A stretch of DNA of 64,000 bases from Natronorubrum tibetense GA33 (GTDB lineage: Archaea > Halobacteriota > Halobacteria > Halobacteriales > Natrialbaceae), in contig NZ_KB913017.1 in the NCBI RefSeq assembly GCF_000383975.1, forward strand, positions 3,820,265 to 3,884,264, read 5' to 3'. Shown piece after piece: positions 1-9,191 of this stretch (its first letter is position 1; every line of letters begins with the position of its first letter). The notes beneath the pieces were generated by a model that searched no databases, had not been told where the DNA came from, and was given only the letters and a program-made list of their open reading frames with translations. The translations under genes were made by a program, and so were the position numbers.

Positions 1-44
1 ACCAGTACCCAACGATGGACGACGAGCGACGCTACCAGTTCTAG
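1..44 (+). CDS. 3' end of an unidentified gene (partial)
   Basis: Reading from base 3, an open frame runs QYPTMDDERRYQF and ends at a TAG stop at 42-44. Only the last 13 or so residues lie inside the window, so the family cannot be named. The acidic, GC-rich codon use fits a haloarchaeal gene. It reads toward the small zinc-ribbon gene that follows. Confidence 0.4.
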   Translation, partial: QYPTMDDERRYQF

Positions 45-181
45 TCGACGGGAGTGCGATCCGACGGACGCCCTCGAGCTATCGTCGAAACCGGTTACTC
101 GAGTGATCGTTCAACAGCACACACCGTCATATATACGCATCTTATCGTCACAGAACACTTCTACCTCGATAATAGGCGAGC

Positions 182-188
182 TTATACA
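182..188 (+). promoter_or_regulatory. TATA box for the small zinc-ribbon gene
   Basis: A TTATAC-type box is centred about 27 bases before the ATG at 211. This is the spacing expected for a leaderless haloarchaeal transcript. A second A/T-rich TATA-like stretch lies at 128-136. Confidence 0.5.
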
Positions 189-210
189 CATCGAGTGCTC
201 CAGTCCGAAC

Positions 211-336
211 ATGGCAACCAGTCAGTCCGCAACCCACGACTACCGCTGTCCCGAATGTACCGGCACCCTCCAGTCCCAACACGACTCCCTCGAGTGCGTC
301 GACTGTGGCTACACGCCACGTCATGGGTCGGACTAA
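211..336 (+). CDS. Small zinc-ribbon protein (41 aa)
   Basis: The 41-residue protein contains two CxxC knuckles (CPEC near residue 13 and CVDC near residue 30), the signature of a rubredoxin-like zinc ribbon. Such tiny zinc-finger proteins are abundant in haloarchaea and mostly uncharacterised; roles in nucleic-acid or protein binding are only presumed. The start is chosen because a TATA box sits 27 bases upstream and because both knuckles fall just downstream. An in-frame ATG at 103 would add a low-complexity leader of no evident value. It is transcribed convergently with the DHH gene that ends at 515. Confidence 0.7.
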   Translation: MATSQSATHDYRCPECTGTLQSQHDSLECVDCGYTPRHGSD

Positions 337-514
337 ACTCGAGTCGACAGCAGCTCTCGCACGGAGTCACACCGCAGTCCTCGTGTTAGCCACCACGATC
401 CGGCGCGCGCCGCTGTGCGTTATTCGCTCGGTTCCAAACGAAAACCGAATCCAGCTGTCGCTCCGTCTCAAAACGGATCGCAAATAAGGATGAAACCGAC
501 CGAAAGCTAACCGC

Positions 515-2422
515 TCAGTCGTCGATCGGCGCGGCACTCGAGAGCGCTTCGTCGATCTCCGCGTCTTCCATCTTGTCGACTAAGGCGTCGATCACTTCCT
601 CGCGTTTGCCCTTGACGAACTTGATCGAGCCGACGACGAGGTGGCCGCCGCCGGAGACGCCGCCGCCCGAAATTTCTTCCTCGAGTTCCGTAACCATGTT
701 CGGAATGTCCAGTCGAACGCCGTCGGAGCGGAGGACGGCGAAGTCGGGACCGTAGCCGACCGTGATCACAGGGTCGCCAGTTTCCTCGATCTTGCGGTCG
801 TGGATCTCGCCCGTGGTCTTCCCCGGCGCGGGGTAGGTAAAGCGGTGGGCGTAGTTCTCGACGTCGATTCGGTAGAGATGAGCGCCGTTGTCGAGATCCT
901 CGTGCTCGAGATGCGGCATCGCCGCGTCGAGTTGGACATCGACATCGTTGCGAGCGCGGTCTGCGAGAAACGAGACGAGTTCGCGGTGGCGCTCCTCGTC
1001 GTTCGAGTCGATCTGTAGCAGGTCCTGAATCAGCTGATCGCCGGAGTTGTAGCGCAGCCAGAAGGCCGCGTAATCAAGCGCCTCGCTGAGATCCTGCAGA
1101 CGCTCCTCGTCGTAGCCCTCCGCGGCGGCCAGTTCGAGGTAGTCGCCCATCGCGTCGGCCTTCGAGCGATCCGAGAGGCCGGCGACGGCGGGGACGTGGC
1201 GGAGTTCGTCGGTGATGTCGGGGTAGATCATCCGCGCGAGTTCGACGCAGAGCATCCCCGTCGTGATCCGGTAGTCCTCGTCGTGGAGGTACGGGTTGAC
1301 ATGCGCGTCGAGGAGATCCTCGACGGCCTCGGGGTCGGGGTGGTGGTGGTCGACCGCGACGATCGGGATATCGTAGTGGGCCAGCGTCTCGTAGGCCGGG
1401 ACGTCCTCGGCCGTCGAACCGTTGTCGAGCATGAGCAAGAGGGGAAGCTGCTGGCCGTGCTTTTCGCGGTCCTCGAGCGCGAAGTTCAGGTCCCGCGTGG
1501 CGTCTTCCATCTCGTAGAAGGGAGCCTTCGCGGGGAGGCGCTTGATGAGGTGTCGCGGCGCGTTCTCGTCCTCGTGGACCTCGGCGATGAATCGCTGGAG
1601 GGCGATCTGAACGGGGACGGCGGCGCACATCCCGTCGCCGTCGGCGTGGTGACGGACACGGATCGGACGGCCCTCGAGGACGGTCCGGCGGAGCAGTTTC
1701 GCGACCTCCTGAAGGTTGGGTCGGAGCTTCTCGAATGCGGGCCAGTCGATCAGCGGCTCGACATCGTGGGGTTCGGCCCGCGCTTCGAGGGCCTCCTCGA
1801 GTCGCTCTCGAGCCTCCTCGGCGTTCTCGCCTTCGAGCGTCGAGAGACCGTCGACCTCGATCTGAACCGATCCCTCGCGGTGTTCGGGGGTGCCGGTGAC
1901 GCGGACGACGTCGCCGACTTCGACGGCGGGGAAGGCACGAACGCCGGCCTCCTCGAACGCCGCACACGGGACAACGCCGTACTCGTCGGCGACGTGGAAG
2001 ATCGTCGGTCCGGCCGTCTGTTTGACCTGGACGACCTCGCCTTCGAGGTGAATCTGGTCGCCGACGGTGGCCTCGAGGCGGTCCGTGCCGGTGAGGCTGT
2101 AGTCGTGGGCGACGGCGTCGACCGCGTAGTCGTCGCCGACATCGACGGGTTCGAACGCCATATCGCCGTTGTCTCGAACGGCCTCGAGTTCGACGACGAG
2201 TTCGTCGCCGACGCCGTAGGTGCCCTCGAGGACGGATTCGTGGACGAGTCCGGAGACGGATTCAGAGAGATCGACGAAGACGCCGTAGTCGACGATGCCG
2301 TTGATTTCGGCGAGGTAAGCCTGGCCGTGTTCGACGTCGTCTGCAGTACACTCGGCAGCGAGATCGTAGACGACGGAATCCCCGTCGTCTGCGCCGGGTT
2401 CCCCGGCGGACGCTCGTGTCAT
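515..2422 (-). CDS. DHH-family phosphoesterase with S1 and OB-fold domains (RecJ-like)
   Basis: A 635-residue protein. An S1 RNA-binding domain covers about 31-91 and a second OB fold about 116-191. The DHH phosphoesterase core follows, with a DGDG metal motif near 261, DNGS near 333 and DHHHPD near 358. A DHHA1-type Gly-rich segment with GGGH lies near the C-terminus (about 595-605). The family contains RecJ-like nucleases and nanoRNases acting on DNA or RNA 5' ends with Mn2+. The two nucleic-acid-binding domains support a nuclease role, but the substrate cannot be read from sequence. The ATG at 2422 is preferred over the TTG at 2464 because a TATA box (about 2448-2455) would fall inside the longer version. 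Confidence 0.85.
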   Translation of the reverse strand: MTRASAGEPGADDGDSVVYDLAAECTADDVEHGQAYLAEINGIVDYGVFVDLSESVSGLVHESVLEGTYGVGDELVVELEAVRDNGDMAFEPVDVGDDYAVDAVAHDYSLTGTDRLEATVGDQIHLEGEVVQVKQTAGPTIFHVADEYGVVPCAAFEEAGVRAFPAVEVGDVVRVTGTPEHREGSVQIEVDGLSTLEGENAEEARERLEEALEARAEPHDVEPLIDWPAFEKLRPNLQEVAKLLRRTVLEGRPIRVRHHADGDGMCAAVPVQIALQRFIAEVHEDENAPRHLIKRLPAKAPFYEMEDATRDLNFALEDREKHGQQLPLLLMLDNGSTAEDVPAYETLAHYDIPIVAVDHHHPDPEAVEDLLDAHVNPYLHDEDYRITTGMLCVELARMIYPDITDELRHVPAVAGLSDRSKADAMGDYLELAAAEGYDEERLQDLSEALDYAAFWLRYNSGDQLIQDLLQIDSNDEERHRELVSFLADRARNDVDVQLDAAMPHLEHEDLDNGAHLYRIDVENYAHRFTYPAPGKTTGEIHDRKIEETGDPVITVGYGPDFAVLRSDGVRLDIPNMVTELEEEISGGGVSGGGHLVVGSIKFVKGKREEVIDALVDKMEDAEIDEALSSAAPIDD

Positions 2423-2447
2423 CTTGGACCGTAGTTTGGGACGGTCG

Positions 2448-2455
2448 CGTATAAC
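2448..2455 (-). promoter_or_regulatory. TATA box of the DHH gene
   Basis: On the minus strand the sequence reads GGGTTATACG, about 27 bases before the ATG at 2422. This fits a leaderless transcript and decides the start. Confidence 0.55.
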
Positions 2456-2551
2456 CCTTGTCAAGAAGGAGCGACGCTGTCGCCGGAGGCTGTCGGTGAA
2501 GACACAGTTCGGCTCTCGAGCGACGCTGTCGTTCGCCGACGGTCGTCACCA

Positions 2552-2568
2552 GCTCTGATTATCAGAGC
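2552..2568. repeat. Perfect 17-bp palindrome
   Basis: GCTCTGAT-T-ATCAGAGC has perfect 8-base arms with a one-base centre. It lies between the divergent DHH and dioxygenase-like genes. A 14-base direct repeat, GAGCGACGCTGTCG, occurs nearby at 2469-2482 and 2518-2531. It may be an operator or the edge of a transferred segment. Confidence 0.6.
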
Positions 2569-2699
2569 CTGTGTTACAACACTGAGTCCGAGACAGGGAA
2601 GTATCATGTTCTTTCGGTTTTAAACGTATAGGTTTTGCGGTATCTTAACGGGGTGATCCGTAGAGCTTCACAAAGGGGGTGTGTTGAGTGATTTGCATC

Positions 2700-3503
2700 A
2701 TGCAAGAACGTGTGCTGAGCCCGGAACAACGTGAGCGGTTCATTCACAGTGGCTTCGTCGTTCTCCGGAATGTCATCTCTCAAGCGGTACTCGACGAAGC
2801 ACTCGACGTGGTGATTGAAACGGTTCCAGAGGACATGACTGACTTCAAGGCGTTGGTCGCCGGTCCTGACGACCGCCATTACTGGAACGATCTTGCAGAC
2901 ATGGCTCCGTTCTACCAGCTAAACGAACAACTACATACCTACGCAGAGGAACTCGTCGGAGTAGACCGACTCCAACCGCCCAGTGAATTCACACAAGTTG
3001 CCGTTCGCTATCCTACTGGTCAGTTTCCCAGTACCTCGGAACACCCAGTAACCACCGTAGACGGAAATCCACACATCGATATATTCGGGGATTCTGGGGA
3101 GCTCAGACCGTTCACCATCGGCGCGACGACGTATCTCGATGACGTACACCCTCGTGGGGGCGGCCTGACCATCTGGCCCGGTACACACTGGCGAGTCGCA
3201 GAGTACCTCTCTGAGCACGGTGTAGATTCCTACTCAAACGAGAAAGTAGGGGACATGATAGGCTCACGTACCACCCCATTCGAGGTCACTGGATCCGCGG
3301 GAACAGTCGTGCTCTGGCATAACCTTCTCGTCCACACTGGAGGTTGCCATTTAGAACGAGAGCCACGTATCGCGGCGTTCACGCGATTTCGGCGCTCGAA
3401 CGAAACGAAAACCAGCCACGACGCCGCTAAAAATCCGTTCAAATACTGGGATGGAGTTAAACAGAAAAGTTCTGTACCAACCGATGGTTCCTCCTTTGCT
3501 TGA
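2700..3503 (+). CDS. Phytanoyl-CoA dioxygenase (PhyH) family protein
   Basis: A 267-residue protein resembling Fe(II)/2-oxoglutarate dioxygenases of the PhyH family. The iron motif HxD is visible as HIDIF near residue 123, and the distal His is within WHNLLVHTGG (about 207). A downstream Arg (about residue 222-225) could bind 2-oxoglutarate. The family hydroxylates very varied small molecules, including phytanoyl-CoA, ectoine and halogenation substrates, so the substrate is open. The ATG at 2700 was chosen over the codon at 2688 because the family begins just before the sequence VLSPEQ. A G-rich stretch (2682-2687) lies about 12 bases upstream. Codon use looks more A/T-rich than neighbours, and repeats flank the gene, so transfer is plausible. 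Confidence 0.75.
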   Translation: MQERVLSPEQRERFIHSGFVVLRNVISQAVLDEALDVVIETVPEDMTDFKALVAGPDDRHYWNDLADMAPFYQLNEQLHTYAEELVGVDRLQPPSEFTQVAVRYPTGQFPSTSEHPVTTVDGNPHIDIFGDSGELRPFTIGATTYLDDVHPRGGGLTIWPGTHWRVAEYLSEHGVDSYSNEKVGDMIGSRTTPFEVTGSAGTVVLWHNLLVHTGGCHLEREPRIAAFTRFRRSNETKTSHDAAKNPFKYWDGVKQKSSVPTDGSSFA

Positions 3504-3532
3504 CTAACGGAGCGTACTGAATAAGTGCCTTG

Positions 3533-3720
3533 TATACTGTTGGCTATGACTGTGTGAAGATTCTCGCCACCCGGGGCAGCGAGAATTGTGAAAGACTTAC
3601 AGCCAATAGTATACTGTTGGTCATGGTCCTGTGAACGAGCCAGCGCCAGAACGAACGTTTGAGAACGTTTTAAGTCAGGTTCTTGCACCGCCGATTCACA
3701 TATTTATGACCGACAGTATA
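3533..3720. repeat. Cluster of three TATACTGTYGG repeats around a hairpin
   Basis: Within the 347-base gap after the dioxygenase gene, TATACTGTTGG occurs at 3533 and 3610 in direct orientation, each followed by a similar stretch ending CTGTGAA (to 3558 and 3635). An inverted near-copy ends at 3720. The first copy is also the inverted partner of 3601-3613 (12 of 13 bases). Between them a perfect 8-base hairpin, ATTCTCGC/GCGAGAAT, spans 3560-3586. No ORF of note lies here. It looks like a palindromic small mobile remnant (MITE-like), but no transposase is visible. Confidence 0.55.
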
Positions 3721-3850
3721 TTCAGTACGACTTTTCGAAGAGATACGCTGATTGGTAGGAATTCCGGCGATCAATTCGAACCTGTAGTGAGCGTGCGTTT
3801 CACGCTAAAATCCATCTGAAGAATGGGGCTCAACGGAGCCGCGAGAGTAG

Positions 3851-6103
3851 CTACTCGCCCTGCGCGTCGACGGTCGCGACGGCAGCCAGGTTCACGATAT
3901 CCGTGACCTCGTCGTCGCGCTGTAGGACGTGGACCGGCTCGCCCATGCCGACGAGCATCGGCCCGATCGCTTCGGCGCCGCCGAGTCGCTGGAGCAGTTT
4001 GTAGCAGATGTTCCCCGCCTCGAGATTGGGCAGGACAAGCACGTTCGCAGGCTCGTCAAGATCAGTGAACTCGTAGTTGCCCTCGAGCATCTCCTCGACG
4101 ACGGCGGTGTCGGCCTGCATCTCCCCGTCGACCGGGAAGTCGACGCTCGGATCCTCGCGGAGTCGGTCGGCGGCCCGCCGGGGTTTTCGCGTCCCTTCGT
4201 TGTCGACGCTGCCGAAGTCCGAATACGAAAGCAACGCGGCGCGCGGCTCGACGTTGAACCGTCGGGCGAGATCTGCGGTGTGGCGCGTGATCTCGGCCAG
4301 CACCTCCTCGTCGGGATCCTGATTGACGGTCGTATCCGCGAGGAAGACGACGCGGTTCTTGAACGTGAGCATGTAGACCCCGGCGGCGTAGTCGGTGTCG
4401 GGGGCCGTCCCGATCACCTGCAGTGGCGGCCGGAGCGCCGACGGATAGTGGTTCGTCAGGCCGGTCAGCATCGCGTCGGCGTCGCCCTGATCGACCATCA
4501 CGGACGCGAAGTAGTTGCTGTCCCTGATCAGATCCACCGCCTCGGTACGCGTCACGCCCTTTCGCTGGCGGCGCTCGTAGAGCGCGTCGGTGTATTCCCC
4601 GTAGTCGCCCCCGCTCGGGTCAACGACCTCGGGCTGGAACTCGAGTCCCAGATTCGCCACGGTCGTCTCGATTTCGTCCTCGTCGCCGAGCAGGACCGGG
4701 TGGGCGATCTCGCGCTCCTCGATCTGGGCCGCGGCTCGGATGATCTTCTCGTTGCCACCCTCGGCCAACGCGAGGCGTTTCGGATCGCTCTTGGCCTTGT
4801 TGAAGACGGTCCGCATCATCTCCCTGGACTTGCCGAGACGGGCCTCGAGGCGTTCGACGTACGCCTCGGGATCGAGCTCCGTTCTCGCGGAACCGGACTC
4901 CATCGCGGCGCGAGCGACGGCGGGAGCTACCTCGAACAGCACCCGCGGATCGAGCGGTTTCGGGATGATGTACTCGGAGCCGAACTGCAGCGGTTGCTCG
5001 CCGTAGGCCTTGCGGACGGCGTCGGGGACGTCCTTCTTTGCGAGGTCGGCGATGGCCTCTGCGGCCGCGACCTTCATCGCCTCGTTGATTTCGGCCGCGC
5101 GGACGTCGAGCGCGCCGCGGAAGATGAAGGGGAAGCCGAGGACGTTGTTGACCTGGTTCGGGTAGTCCGAGCGCCCGGTCGCCATGATGACGGTGTCCTC
5201 GCGGGCCGTTTTCGCCGTCTCGTAGTCGATCTCTGGGTCGGGGTTGGCCATCGCGAACAGGATCGGTTCGTCGGCCATCGACTGCACCATCTCCGCGCTC
5301 ACGATGCCGCCAACCGAAAGCCCGACGAACGCGTCCGCATCGACTATCGCATCTTCCAGTTCGCCGTCGGGCACGTCGCGGGCGAACTCTCGGCTGTACT
5401 CGTCGAGATCGCCGGCCTCCGCTCGAGCGGTCGTCAGAATGCCGTCGACATCGACCATCGTGATGTTCTCTTTTTGAACGCCGAGCGAGACGAAGAATCG
5501 AGCAGTCGCGAGCGCCGCCGCTCCCGCGCCCGCGAACGTGACCGAAAGCTCCTCGAGGTCCTTTCCGGCGATTTCGGTAGCGTTCAACAGCGCCGCGCCG
5601 GTGATGATGGCGGTCCCGTGCTGGTCGTCGTGAAAGACAGGGACGTTCATGCGCTCTCTGAGTCGCTCCTCGATTCGAAAGCAGTCGGGTGCGCCGATAT
5701 CCTCTAAGTTGACCCCGCCGAAAGTCGGCTCCATCGCCGCGACCGACTCGACGAACGCGTCGACGTCGTCGTGGTCGAGTTCGATGTCGAAGACGTCGAT
5801 GTCGGCGAAGCGCTTGAACAGAACGCCTTTCCCCTCCATGACGGGTTTCGACGCCTGCGCACCGATGTCGCCGAGACCCAGGACCGCAGAGCCGTTCGAG
5901 ACGACGCCGACGAGGTTGCCCTTGGCCGTGTAGGTGTAGGCCTCGTTCTCGTCCTCGTCGATCGCTAAACACGGCGCAGCGACACCGGGCGAGTACGCCA
6001 GGGAGAGATCGCGCTGGGTACTCGTCGATTTCGTCGTCCGAATTTCGATCTTCCCCGGTGGCTCCTCCCGATGATAGTCGAGCGAGTCTTCGTCTAGTGA
6101 CAT
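3851..6103 (-). CDS. maeB: Malic enzyme with C-terminal phosphotransacetylase-like domain
   Basis: A 750-residue two-domain protein. The N-terminal half (about 1-420) is malic enzyme. Visible features are [10 protein letters not shown] near the start, [10 protein letters not shown] in the divalent-metal region, and a Rossmann segment [10 protein letters not shown]. The C-terminal half (about 430-750) resembles phosphate acetyl/butaryltransferase but is regulatory in known MaeB proteins. It oxidatively decarboxylates malate to pyruvate, usually with NADP. The ATG at 6103 begins [10 protein letters not shown], matching family N-termini; the upstream extension is not conserved-looking. A TATA-like GAATAACG lies about 30 bases upstream. 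Length matches hybrid MaeB enzymes. Confidence 0.93.
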   Translation of the reverse strand: MSLDEDSLDYHREEPPGKIEIRTTKSTSTQRDLSLAYSPGVAAPCLAIDEDENEAYTYTAKGNLVGVVSNGSAVLGLGDIGAQASKPVMEGKGVLFKRFADIDVFDIELDHDDVDAFVESVAAMEPTFGGVNLEDIGAPDCFRIEERLRERMNVPVFHDDQHGTAIITGAALLNATEIAGKDLEELSVTFAGAGAAALATARFFVSLGVQKENITMVDVDGILTTARAEAGDLDEYSREFARDVPDGELEDAIVDADAFVGLSVGGIVSAEMVQSMADEPILFAMANPDPEIDYETAKTAREDTVIMATGRSDYPNQVNNVLGFPFIFRGALDVRAAEINEAMKVAAAEAIADLAKKDVPDAVRKAYGEQPLQFGSEYIIPKPLDPRVLFEVAPAVARAAMESGSARTELDPEAYVERLEARLGKSREMMRTVFNKAKSDPKRLALAEGGNEKIIRAAAQIEEREIAHPVLLGDEDEIETTVANLGLEFQPEVVDPSGGDYGEYTDALYERRQRKGVTRTEAVDLIRDSNYFASVMVDQGDADAMLTGLTNHYPSALRPPLQVIGTAPDTDYAAGVYMLTFKNRVVFLADTTVNQDPDEEVLAEITRHTADLARRFNVEPRAALLSYSDFGSVDNEGTRKPRRAADRLREDPSVDFPVDGEMQADTAVVEEMLEGNYEFTDLDEPANVLVLPNLEAGNICYKLLQRLGGAEAIGPMLVGMGEPVHVLQRDDEVTDIVNLAAVATVDAQGE

Positions 6104-6390
6104 AAGGCGTGGTACGAACACCCCCCAGAAAAACGCCCCGTTATTCCACATGAGAGTGTATTTACACCGGACGGTCGGCGACAACTATCACGGATGATTC
6201 ACATGATTGCACGGATCGAATCGGATCGTCGACCGGGAACTGGGAGTCGGAGGAAACGCGAACGCGACAACCCCGGCAACGGCCGATCGAATCGAAGGGG
6301 CTGGTGGTCCGGAAGCGATCGATCGAGGCGAGACCTCGAGTCGCGTACCTGATCGGAACGTTTAGCAACCGCAAGCACTCAGGTCGTCAC

Positions 6391-6888
6391 ATGGGGTTGT
6401 TCGACGCGCTGTTTCGCTCGAGTTCGGTTCTCGGTATCGCCGAGGAGACACTCGAGTTCGCCATCGAGTCTTCGGAGGCATCTCACCCGAACGAGTACAT
6501 GGGATTCCTCCGGGGAACCGAGGCGGAGCGACTGGGGCTCGACAGTGATGGACTCGTCATCACGGACATTCTCGTCGTCCCCGGTACCGAGGCCAACAGC
6601 GTCAGTGCGACCGTCAAAACGAGCCAGATTCCGAACGACGTAAAGGCGTTGGGAAGCGTTCACTCCCACCCGAACGGCGTAATCAGCCCGAGCGCCGCGG
6701 ACTTAGAGACGTTCGGTCGGGGCAGCGTCCACATCATCATCGGCGCGCCGTACCGCCGCTCGGACTGGCAGGCCTTCGATTCGCAGGGCCAGCGGACCCA
6801 GTTGAACGTGATCGACGTGGAGCTTCCCGAAACCGAGGACTTCTTCGACTTTACACAGGCGGATATCGACGACGAACTCAGACGTTAG
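6391..6888 (+). CDS. JAMM/MPN+ metalloprotease family protein (HvJAMM2-like)
   Basis: A 165-residue protein with a complete JAMM zinc motif. Glu is in NEYMGF near residue 34, and HSHPNGVISPSAAD (about 91-104) fits HxHx7SxxD. JAMM proteins remove ubiquitin-like modifiers; in Haloferax, HvJAMM1 is a desampylase acting on SAMP conjugates. A JAMM paralogue adjacent to ribL is, to my recollection, HVO_1016 (JAMM2), and the same order occurs here. The ATG at 6391 is preferred because a TTTAGC box sits about 27 bases upstream. Activity and substrate are inferred only. RibL follows 87 bases downstream on the same strand. Confidence 0.85.
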   Translation: MGLFDALFRSSSVLGIAEETLEFAIESSEASHPNEYMGFLRGTEAERLGLDSDGLVITDILVVPGTEANSVSATVKTSQIPNDVKALGSVHSHPNGVISPSAADLETFGRGSVHIIIGAPYRRSDWQAFDSQGQRTQLNVIDVELPETEDFFDFTQADIDDELRR

Positions 6889-6975
6889 TATGATTCTCGA
6901 GACGACGCCGACGACGACGACCGTGTTCACGACTACACTCGCGACGAGCCGTTCGGCCGCCCGACGGAGGCAGAC

Positions 6976-7407
6976 ATGACGCGGACGGTCATCGCCCAGG
7001 GGACGTTCGACATCGTCCATCCGGGCCACATCCACTACTTGGAGGAGGCCGCGGCGATGGGCGACGAACTGTATGTCATCGTCGCACGCAAGGCGAACGT
7101 CGACCACAAGGAGAAGCCGATCTGTCCCGCGACCCAGCGCCGGGACGTCGTCGACGCCCTCGAGGCCGTCGACGAGGCAATTCTCGGCCACGAGGAGGAT
7201 ATCTTCGTCCCGATCGAGGAGATCGATCCCGACGTGATCGCGCTGGGCCACGACCAGCACCACGACGCCGCGGGTATCGAAAGCGAACTCGAGCGCCGCG
7301 GGATCGACTGCACCGTCGAGCGTGCGAGCGGGCGCGATCCCGCGGCCGACGAAGAGATCCTCTCGACGCGGCTGATCATCGATCGGATCCTCGAGCGCCG
7401 GGGATAG
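6976..7407 (+). CDS. ribL: FAD synthase RibL (archaeal cytidylyltransferase family)
   Basis: A 143-residue nucleotidyltransferase that transfers AMP from ATP to FMN to give FAD. The N-terminal motif [14 protein letters not shown] contains the HxGH nucleotide-binding signature (about 9-22), and a second signature, ILSTRLI, lies near the C-terminus (about 130). Archaeal RibL is of this length and is unrelated to bacterial RibF. A Shine-Dalgarno-like CGGAGG at 6965-6970 precedes the ATG. The position after the JAMM gene suggests co-transcription, with no functional link visible. Confidence 0.9.
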   Translation: MTRTVIAQGTFDIVHPGHIHYLEEAAAMGDELYVIVARKANVDHKEKPICPATQRRDVVDALEAVDEAILGHEEDIFVPIEEIDPDVIALGHDQHHDAAGIESELERRGIDCTVERASGRDPAADEEILSTRLIIDRILERRG

Positions 7408-7767
7408 TCGAGATCCGGCCAACCGCCGACGATCGGCCGGCATCGAACGCGACCCCGAGTCGAGACGTCGGCCCTCTATTTCACGCACCCGGGGCCGAAA
7501 TGTGGGATGAGAGACGGAGGTCGGGTGCTCGAGTCGTGAACTTGCGCTATCCGACGGTCGACAACGTAGATAGCGGCAAAATACTCCGATTCTATTGTCG
7601 CAAAACCGCGAAATATGTCGGGGGACGGCCGTAATCGATCGGTCAGACTAGAGGGGAGACAAAGCCGAGACAATTGTTGCCTCATTCTATGCCTCAAATG
7701 CCGAAATCGGTACGGAGACGGGCTGAAACCCGCAAACTTTTGAGTGCACAGTACGGAGTGGTTCAAC
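7408..7767. other. Intergenic stretch with promoter of the lipoprotein gene
   Basis: About 360 bases without a convincing gene. The segment 7570-7700 is more A/T-rich than its surroundings. A TTTTGAG stretch at 7738-7744 lies 25-30 bases before the ATG at 7768 and may be a weak TATA element. No repeat stands out. Confidence 0.4.
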
Positions 7768-9120
7768 ATGCAGATGGATTCCACTCGCAGACGATTTCTG
7801 GTGGGCGGTGCAACCGTTAGCGCGGTCGCACTCGCCGGCTGTACCGGGGGCAGCGACGACGATACTGAGGACGAAGACGAAAACGGCGGGGAAGAGCCCG
7901 AAAACTACGAAGTCTGGGCGCTCGATCAGGGACAGGACAACATTCACGTCTACGAACCCGCCGACGAAGACGAGTTCGACGAGGCCGAATCGATCGACCT
8001 CAACGAACTCGAGGGCGTTCCGGACGAGGGCGTCGTTCCGCACATGATCGACTTCAGTTCGGACTACGAGTACGCAGCCATCGCCTGTACGGCCGGCGCG
8101 CGAACGCTCGTCTTCCGAACCGAGGATAAGGAACTCGTCGGTAACATCGAGACCGGCCCGCGGACCCACATGGCCTCGTTCTCGCCGGGTGACGAGTACA
8201 TCCACGTCGACGTTATCGGTGACCCCGATGAGGAGTACGGCTGGATCATCCGACTCGAGGCCGACTTCGAAGACTACGAGTTCGAGGAGGTCGATCGGCT
8301 CGACTTCTCCGAGAACGAGGCTATCGACGAGGCAGGCGTCTGGCCGGCCCGCCCGATCTGCCACCAGTTCGCGGCCGACGGTCGGTCGCTCCACACGCTG
8401 GGCCCGGCCCACGGCGACGGCGGAGTCGTCATCATCGACCACGACGACTTCGAGGTCGACCGAGCGTACACCCAGGAGGAGGCGCCGATCAACTGCGGCA
8501 CGATGCCTCACTACGCCGACGAGAAGTTCTATCTCACCGGCGGTCGGCCGACTGACCCCGACGGCGAGGAGGGGATCGGTGAATACTACGTCTACGACAC
8601 TGCAGAAGACGAGTTCATCGTCGAAGGCGAGGACAGCGGCGGCATCGACGCCCACGGCTTCTGGTTCACGCCCGACGGCGAGGAGCTCTGGCTGCTCAAC
8701 CGCGAGACCAACGACGGCCTGATACTCGATCCGGACGACGACTCCGTAATCGAAGAGATCAACGAATACGGGCCCGCCACTGGCGACGAACCGGAGACCA
8801 GCGACGCACCCGACATCATGTGGTCGTCGCCGGACGGCGAGTACATGTTCGTGACCCTTCGGGGCCCCGCTCCGCTCTCCGGCGGTGCCCACGCCGCGAC
8901 GGGCGTCAACCCCGGCTTCGCCGTGATGGACATCGAGACCCGCGAGCGTGTCGACGTCGTCGAACCCGATCCGATCGAAAACTACGACGACGAGGATATC
9001 GAAGCGGCGCGAGACGAAGAAGACGATGCACCACGGATTCCGGACTTCCACGGTATCGGGGTCCGTCCGGTCGACGAGTTCGACAGCGAGATTCCGAACT
9101 CTCCCGCCTACGACAACTGA
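7768..9120 (+). CDS. TAT-exported lipoprotein, beta-propeller-like
   Basis: A 450-residue surface protein. The N-terminus has a twin-arginine motif TRRRFL (about 6-11), a hydrophobic stretch, and a lipobox LAGC with the lipidated Cys at about 25, followed by an acidic linker. The rest shows repeated blocks (for example VVPHMIDFSS, HMASFSPGDEYIHV, HQFAADGRSLHTL, MWSSPDGEYMFV) typical of YVTN/lactonase-like beta propellers. Haloarchaea export many such lipoproteins through the TAT system. Ligand or enzyme activity is unknown. The ATG at 7768 gives the shortest sensible TAT leader; an ATG at 7774 is also possible. Confidence 0.8.
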   Translation: MQMDSTRRRFLVGGATVSAVALAGCTGGSDDDTEDEDENGGEEPENYEVWALDQGQDNIHVYEPADEDEFDEAESIDLNELEGVPDEGVVPHMIDFSSDYEYAAIACTAGARTLVFRTEDKELVGNIETGPRTHMASFSPGDEYIHVDVIGDPDEEYGWIIRLEADFEDYEFEEVDRLDFSENEAIDEAGVWPARPICHQFAADGRSLHTLGPAHGDGGVVIIDHDDFEVDRAYTQEEAPINCGTMPHYADEKFYLTGGRPTDPDGEEGIGEYYVYDTAEDEFIVEGEDSGGIDAHGFWFTPDGEELWLLNRETNDGLILDPDDDSVIEEINEYGPATGDEPETSDAPDIMWSSPDGEYMFVTLRGPAPLSGGAHAATGVNPGFAVMDIETRERVDVVEPDPIENYDDEDIEAARDEEDDAPRIPDFHGIGVRPVDEFDSEIPNSPAYDN

Positions 9121-9191
9121 GCGGAGTTCGACTGGACTGGTCTGCTGGTCGGCAGCGATTCACCGCGCTCGAATTCGACGACGGTTCGTTC

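Noticed and set aside
1196-2434. 412-codon open frame on the plus strand
   Set aside because: It is antisense to the DHH gene, which has clear motifs. High GC leaves few stop codons in antisense frames, and its protein has no recognisable domain.
3533-3720. CRISPR-like direct repeats
   Set aside because: Only three copies, mixed orientation and unequal spacing; no cas genes nearby.
3929-5707. 592-codon open frame opposite the malic enzyme
   Set aside because: Antisense shadow of a well-supported enzyme; Arg/Val/Asp-rich low-information protein.
7687-9051. 454-codon minus-strand frame opposite the TAT lipoprotein
   Set aside because: The plus-strand protein has a TAT motif and lipobox; the minus frame has none.
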